Below, in pieces: positions 34,450 to 38,512 of a DNA stretch of 38,512 nucleotides. How positions within the stretch are numbered: the stretch's first letter is position 1; each line of letters begins with the position of its first letter. The DNA lies in assembly GCA_012523755.1 (NCBI GenBank), contig JAAYTO010000251.1, positions 1 to 38,512 on the forward strand, given 5' to 3'. The position numbers were made by a program, and so were the translations under genes. The stretch is from Clostridium sp. (GTDB lineage Bacteria; Bacillota; Clostridia; Acetivibrionales; Acetivibrionaceae). Below the pieces are notes generated by a model, which was given only the letters and a program-made list of their open reading frames with translations, was not told the origin of the DNA and did not search any database.

Positions 34450-35095
34450 GTGTATACCTCCTTTCATGTTTTGGTATAGCTTTTATAATATTTCAACTAC
34501 TATAAGCTAAGGATGCAACATGTCCTATCGCTCAGGGAGTAGAAGAAATTCGTTCTTTTTTGAACAGACAATAAATTTAAAAATAATACTAATCCTCCAC
34601 AATACCTAGTAAAATGTATTTAAGCTTAATTAATTGATAGAAATAAGATGACTTCTAGCATATTACATATTCATTTGCACAAAATTGAGAATTTCAATAG
34701 AATTAAGATATTATTTACTGACTAATGCCATAATTGTAACAAGTATGTTGTAATTATGGCAACCACTATTTCTTTCCAGTATTCAGGGTGCAAAACAGGT
34801 AAATTTTTCTTTTAACTTTAACATTCTTTTTCTATCAGCTCCCATTGAATCGATAGAACCATTACATATTTTTATACAAAGGGATTGGTTTTCATATTTG
34901 AACATTTTTATAATTTTACCGTTACTGAGGGCAATTTAATGAGTATAATAATATAAAGCATCCCATAAAGGGTATAAATCGTACGATTTAATAATTAACT
35001 ATATCTTTTCGAAAAGTGTCTTATATCCTTAAGAAATAAGATTTTCGGAACAAGATTTATGGACGTAACAATAAGCTTTTTGAGGAGAATAGCAT
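34450..35095. other. 646-base divergent spacer with two hairpins
   Basis: No gene was found between cheW and the sigma-factor gene. The spacer contains the 16-bp stem at 34726-34761 and, near the sigma-factor start, a bulged stem at 35010-35047 (CGAAAA, TCTTAT and their complements). GGAAC at 35047-35051 followed by CGTA at 35064 resembles an ECF-sigma promoter but has too short a spacer (12 bases), so I do not claim it. Confidence 0.5.
34726..34761. repeat. 16-bp near-perfect inverted repeat
   Basis: TGCCATAATTGTAACA (34726-34741) faces TGTTGTAATTATGGCA (34746-34761) around a 4-base loop; only two positions deviate, both compatible with G-U pairs. No T run follows, so it is not an obvious terminator. 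Its right arm contains the 11-mer TGTTGTAATTA also found in the palindrome at 31970-31985. Confidence 0.6.
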
Positions 35096-35677
35096 ATGAT
35101 TGGTGTGTTAACTATGAGCAAAGAACGGGACAACATGTTGGTTGAAAGTACTTTAAAAGGCAATATTGATTCCTTTGAAGAGTTGATAACGTTATATCAG
35201 GATAAGTTATTCAATTTTCTTTCAAAAATGACGTACTCTCGAGAGGACGCAGAGGAGATAACCCAAGAGGTGTTTATAAAGGTATATAAGAACCTATATA
35301 AATACAACAATAAATGGAGTTTCTCCACTTGGATTTACCGCATAGCTATAAATACCCTTAGGACTGAGTACAGAAAAATAAAAAACATAAAAAAAATTGA
35401 CTATTACACAAACATACCGGATCTACCTGCAAATTTAAGTGATTATCCCGAGATAGCCTATGAGATGAAAGAGCAGCGAGGGCAAATAATCAAACTGATT
35501 GACGACCTTAAAGAAGACCAGAAAACGGCATTGCTTTTACGATGTATGCAGGATTTTTCCTTTAAAGAAATCGGCGATATACTAGGAATTTCGCCCGAAG
35601 CTGCAAAGATGAAAATACATAGGGCTAAGCAGACCATATGCAGGAAGTATGAAAAGCTGGAAAAGGAGGGCAGATAA
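35096..35677 (+). CDS. ECF-type RNA polymerase sigma factor
   Basis: A 193-residue sigma factor with the two ECF domains. Region 2 is seen in SFEELITLYQDKLFNFLSKM, EDAEEITQEVFIKVYKNLY and WSFSTWIYRIAINTLRTEYR; region 4 is TALLLRCMQDFSFKEIGDIL followed by the helix-turn-helix ISPEAAKMKIHRAKQTICRKY. GAGGAG lies 8 bases before the ATG at 35096; an internal ATG at 35114 is possible but has no site. The anti-sigma gene begins two bases after the stop, the usual pairing, so activity is probably controlled by an envelope signal passed through that protein. Target promoters cannot be deduced here. Confidence 0.93.
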   Translation: MIGVLTMSKERDNMLVESTLKGNIDSFEELITLYQDKLFNFLSKMTYSREDAEEITQEVFIKVYKNLYKYNNKWSFSTWIYRIAINTLRTEYRKIKNIKKIDYYTNIPDLPANLSDYPEIAYEMKEQRGQIIKLIDDLKEDQKTALLLRCMQDFSFKEIGDILGISPEAAKMKIHRAKQTICRKYEKLEKEGR

Positions 35678-35679
35678 AA

Positions 35680-37074
35680 ATGAAGTGCAATTTTGATTTT
35701 GAAGACATAATTAAATATTCCGAAAATCAACTGTCGGATGAAGAGAAAAAGAGAATTAAAGAACATCTGGATGCATGTGAAAAATGCAGAAGACACTATG
35801 GCGTGCTAAAATTTACTGAATCCTATGCAAAAGACAGTTCTTTGGTAAGTAAGAACATCAGTAAAAATGTAATGGAGGCAATTGATATGAATAGATATAG
35901 TAAAAATAAAAAGTTTTGGGCCAGTAAGGCATTTTATAGGGCAATGCCTGTTATAAAGCCAATTTTGGCATCTGCAGCGGTACTGGTTGTGGTAATTGCA
36001 TGTGTGGCAAATTTCGATAACTTCAGAGGATTAATTAATAATACAAGCAGTGGAGGATCTAATCCAACCGCTTCGAATTCCAGCCCTCAAAACACTAATG
36101 CAGCCGTTATGCCGGAAAGTACAAAATCGGCAGATCAAGATCCTGTGGAAAAGAGAAACATTACCCTTTATTTTGCAAATTCCAATGCGGATAAAGTTGT
36201 TGCCGAGAAACGGGAAGTTGAAATAAGCCAAGATACACAAATAGAAAGACTGGTATTTGAAGAATTACAAAAGGATCCAAGAAGTGCAGATTTACACTCA
36301 GCTATACCGGAGAGAACGAGACTCTTGTCGGCGTCAACGGAAAACGGTATGTGCACCCTTGATCTTTCAAGAGAGTTTGTCGACAATCATCCCGGAGGAT
36401 CGGCAGGAGAATTGATGACACTTTACTCAATAATTAATACTATGACAGAACTTTCCGGTATCGATAAAGTGCAGTTTCTTATTGAAGGACAAAAGCTGGA
36501 GACATATATTCATGCTGTGTTTAATGAACCCTTTGGAAGAAATCAGGATATCATTGGGAAGAGTGCAAGCGAGATAAAAGCTGAAGTTGAAGCCAAGTCT
36601 AAAGCAGCATTGCTGGCCATTAAAGAAAAAGACATGGAAAAGCTGGCCTCACTGGTGCATCCCGTAAAAGGTGTGCTCTTCTCCCCCTATTCTCACATCG
36701 AGCCGGAAAAACACAAAGTGTTTACCAAGGATCAAGTAAAAGACCTGTTGAAGTCGGAAGAAGTTTATTTATGGGGAGAATATGACGGATCCGGTCATCC
36801 GATTGAACTAACCTTTGCACAGTATTACGACAGATTCATATACAATCATGATTTTGCAAATGTAGATAAAGTGGCATATAATGAAATACAGTCGTACGGA
36901 AATACTATTGTCAATATTTTGGATGTTTATCCTGAAGGAAAATTCATAGAGTACTACTTCCCCGGGACCAAACCTCATGACGGTATGGATTGGGCAAGCC
37001 TGAGGTTGGTTTTTGAAGAGTATAACGGCCAGTGGTATCTTGTGTGTATCGCTCACGGTGAATGGACTATATAA
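35680..37074 (+). CDS. membrane anti-sigma factor with zinc finger and GerMN domain
   Basis: A 464-residue single-pass protein. Residues 1-45 form a zf-HC2 anti-sigma finger (Cys3, His29, Cys33, Cys36 in EHLDACEKC) facing the cytosol and expected to hold the sigma factor encoded just upstream. A membrane segment (about 93-110) is followed by a Ser/Asn/Thr-rich linker. Next is a GerMN domain (about 159-287; NITLYFANSNADKV, CTLDLSREFVDN, LYSIINTMTELSGIDKVQFL), a fold known from the sporulation protein GerM and from lipoproteins. The C-terminal domain (about 290-464) ends with FEEYNGQWYLVCIAHGEWT and resembles exported domains of unknown function. Two bases separate it from the sigma gene, and GGAGG lies before the ATG. 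The outer part is the likely sensor. Confidence 0.9.
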   Translation: MKCNFDFEDIIKYSENQLSDEEKKRIKEHLDACEKCRRHYGVLKFTESYAKDSSLVSKNISKNVMEAIDMNRYSKNKKFWASKAFYRAMPVIKPILASAAVLVVVIACVANFDNFRGLINNTSSGGSNPTASNSSPQNTNAAVMPESTKSADQDPVEKRNITLYFANSNADKVVAEKREVEISQDTQIERLVFEELQKDPRSADLHSAIPERTRLLSASTENGMCTLDLSREFVDNHPGGSAGELMTLYSIINTMTELSGIDKVQFLIEGQKLETYIHAVFNEPFGRNQDIIGKSASEIKAEVEAKSKAALLAIKEKDMEKLASLVHPVKGVLFSPYSHIEPEKHKVFTKDQVKDLLKSEEVYLWGEYDGSGHPIELTFAQYYDRFIYNHDFANVDKVAYNEIQSYGNTIVNILDVYPEGKFIEYYFPGTKPHDGMDWASLRLVFEEYNGQWYLVCIAHGEWTI

Positions 37075-37100
37075 AATAGATTTGCTTTTAAATATACCTT

Positions 37101-37145
37101 AAATATACCTTTCTTGATATTGTGCCAAGAAAGGTATATTTTTTT
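37101..37145 (+). terminator. terminator of the sigma/anti-sigma operon
   Basis: AAATATACCTTTCTTG (37101-37116) pairs perfectly over 16 bp with CAAGAAAGGTATATTT (37126-37141), and the T run extends to 37145. It lies 27 bases after the anti-sigma stop. Confidence 0.9.
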
Positions 37146-37383
37146 GCACTTGGATTGATAGCAAAATCGGCTTGCCGGGTTTGGGAAAGGTAAAAAAGTG
37201 CTATTCCTCTATAATGCCCAAATCAATAAATGCTATTGAGATTAAAATAAGAAATTTCTTCATAGCAACATTCTCCTTAAATCTTTATAAACTTATATAT
37301 TTTTCGCTTTTGTTATTTAAATATAAATTATCGTATCCCGGCATTTTGTCAACATAGAGGATTTTGATTAAAGGTATAACATA
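37146..37383. other. spacer between convergent genes
   Basis: About 240 bases between the sigma-operon terminator and the end of the hydrolase gene. A 61-codon forward frame (37172-37357) has no ribosome site and an atypical composition, so I do not call it. I see no clear terminator for the hydrolase. Confidence 0.4.
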
Positions 37384-38301
37384 TCATGAGGGCTCTGCTC
37401 TATGAATCAGCTTTGCAATTTCTGCTGCAAACACTGACCATAAAGGTTTTGGCAGTTCATGCCCCATTCCTTCAAATGTGGCAAGCTCAGCACCCGGAAT
37501 AGCGGCAGCAACAGCACGTCCTCCGCTTATATCAATCATTTTATCATTTTCACCGTGGATAACAAGAGTCGGAATCTTCATAGAACGAAGTTTTTCCGTT
37601 CTGTCACCGGACTTTATAACTGCAACAGCTTGCCGCATCATACCCAACGGATCATGATTCCTGTCCCAGGCAATACCTGCGATTTCGGCAGTAACTTTTT
37701 CATCTAAAGGATATTTGGGAGAACCGAGGGCTTTGCGTGATTTAATCTGCCAATCTATATAGGCTTGTCGGTCATCATATGGTGGTGAACCTAGGTTTGC
37801 CAACACCGAGTAGTCAGGCTGTCCTACAGAAGGATCACCGGTAGTTGACATTATGGAAGTCAGTGACCAGACTCTGTGGGGATACTCTATAGCTACTGTT
37901 TGAGCTATCATTCCACCCATTGATGCACCAACCAAGTGTACACTGTCATACCCAAGTGCATCCATGAGACCTACGGTGTCTGCTGCCATGTCGGAAAGAG
38001 TGTATGCTACTGTAGAGAAATCACCGGATTGTATCGCTGCAAAGTCCGGAACAGGTGCATCGGAAAAGTGAGTTGAAAGTCCGGCATCCCTATTATCGAA
38101 CCGAATCGGGTGCAGATCGTGACCAGCCAATTTCAAGCAAAATCCTTCAGGCCAGTTAATCATTTGTGCACCAGCACCCATGATCAGGAAGACAGGCGTA
38201 AAAGCAGGATTTCCAAAACGTTGATAAACCATCCTTATTTTCGATGGTCCGACATTTTGAACACTTTCTTCGCCATGAATTTGAACTTTATTTGTACCCA
38301 T
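37384..38301 (-). CDS. alpha/beta-hydrolase fold esterase
   Basis: A 305-residue cytosolic hydrolase without signal peptide. The nucleophile elbow is GASMGG with Ser127; the acid is Asp253 in HGENDKMID; the base is His281 in EGMGHELP; and the oxyanion segment is IMGAGAQMINWPEGF. The motif RFDNRDAGLS is typical of the branch that contains RdmC-like methyl esterases and many uncharacterised carboxylesterases, so ester hydrolysis is likely and the substrate unknown. GAGGAGG lies 8 bases before the ATG at 38301. Apparently a single gene; no nearby partner hints at a pathway. Confidence 0.92.
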   Translation of the reverse strand: MGTNKVQIHGEESVQNVGPSKIRMVYQRFGNPAFTPVFLIMGAGAQMINWPEGFCLKLAGHDLHPIRFDNRDAGLSTHFSDAPVPDFAAIQSGDFSTVAYTLSDMAADTVGLMDALGYDSVHLVGASMGGMIAQTVAIEYPHRVWSLTSIMSTTGDPSVGQPDYSVLANLGSPPYDDRQAYIDWQIKSRKALGSPKYPLDEKVTAEIAGIAWDRNHDPLGMMRQAVAVIKSGDRTEKLRSMKIPTLVIHGENDKMIDISGGRAVAAAIPGAELATFEGMGHELPKPLWSVFAAEIAKLIHRAEPS

Positions 38302-38487
38302 GATTATATCCTCCTCATACTGGTATAAATTAAATCAGCAGTACGTAGGTTTATTATATGCGTATGTCCACTAAACACGGTGAAATCATGAAGGAAGATT
38401 AAGCCATGGCATAAATTACAGATAAACTTTATTGAGCCTTTGTAGTAAGATATTACCCATAGATAATGAAAAGTGGGGTTATACTAA

Positions 38488-38512
38488 ATGGGTAAGAAAT
38501 TATACAAAGGGA
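38488..38512 (+). CDS. 5' end of a gene cut by the window edge
   Basis: An ATG at 38488 opens a frame MGKKLYKG that runs off the end. GTGGGG stands about nine bases upstream. PspC-domain envelope-stress proteins often begin with a similar MxKKLYRS, so this may be one; eight residues cannot establish it. Confidence 0.3.

Noticed and set aside
35047-35067. ECF-type promoter GGAAC ... CGTA upstream of the sigma factor
   Set aside because: The spacer is about 12 bases, shorter than the roughly 16 needed.
37172-37357. 61-codon forward frame after the sigma operon
   Set aside because: No ribosome site, odd composition, and it starts just after a strong terminator.
1-38512. tRNA, rRNA, insertion sequence, phage or CRISPR-cas genes
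   Set aside because: None seen on either strand; no transposase, integrase or Cas motif in any credible reading frame.

Overview
The window looks like a chromosomal segment of a low-GC, spore-forming, cellulolytic clostridium, most likely Acetivibrio (Clostridium) thermocellus or a close relative. The reasons are a secreted CBM35-GH26-dockerin enzyme whose dockerin repeats carry the thermocellum-type STDLTLLKRYILRK signature, a complete ger spore-germination operon, strong AGGAGG-type ribosome sites and AT-rich spacers. No rRNA, tRNA, CRISPR array, prophage or intact insertion sequence was seen.

Layout. (1) 1-2175: a cellulosomal GH26 enzyme with promoter and terminator. (2) 2172-5900: minus-strand genes, several decaying: a gene remnant with two in-frame stops, a lipoprotein with an in-frame TAA before its last 63 codons, a small gene with TAA at codon 16 behind a cupin and a CoA-binding protein, a membrane protein, and a short remnant beside a BlaI repressor. 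(3) 5913-10475: BlaI with two operators in its own promoter, then a four-gene germination operon (gerA, gerC, a small membrane gene, gerB). (4) 10540-16179: a two-gene AddAB-like helicase-nuclease. (5) 16505-20907: three envelope genes (beta-propeller-like anchor, DUF3160 lipoprotein, CapA-like metallophosphatase). (6) 20908-25686: a secreted metzincin-type protease with a structured leader, an exported unknown, a broken BlaR1-type M56 gene, and a secreted papain-like protease with two duplicated C-terminal modules. (7) 26221-29057: DNA polymerase IV, an exported unknown, a 59-residue ORF, a truncated TfoX-like gene and a GyrI-like protein. (8) 29271-31791: a metal-ATPase operon (small HGGSHP protein, P1B-type ATPase without its own metal-binding domain, separate HMA chaperone). 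(9) 32190-34449: cheW and a CHASE3 chemoreceptor. (10) 35096-37145: an ECF sigma factor and an anti-sigma factor carrying a GerMN domain. (11) 37384-38512: an alpha/beta hydrolase and the first codons of another gene.

The main themes are extracytoplasmic: polysaccharide and protein degradation, envelope maintenance, germination, metal export and surface sensing. The most distinctive points are the cluster of genes broken by point stops or small deletions, the BlaI operator layout left behind without an intact partner, an AddAB-like pair that seems to retain one nuclease domain and one ATPase, the three-gene envelope cassette, the anti-sigma/GerMN fusion, and a set of strong palindromes in the longer spacers. 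All functional statements come from reading motifs by eye; no database search was run.
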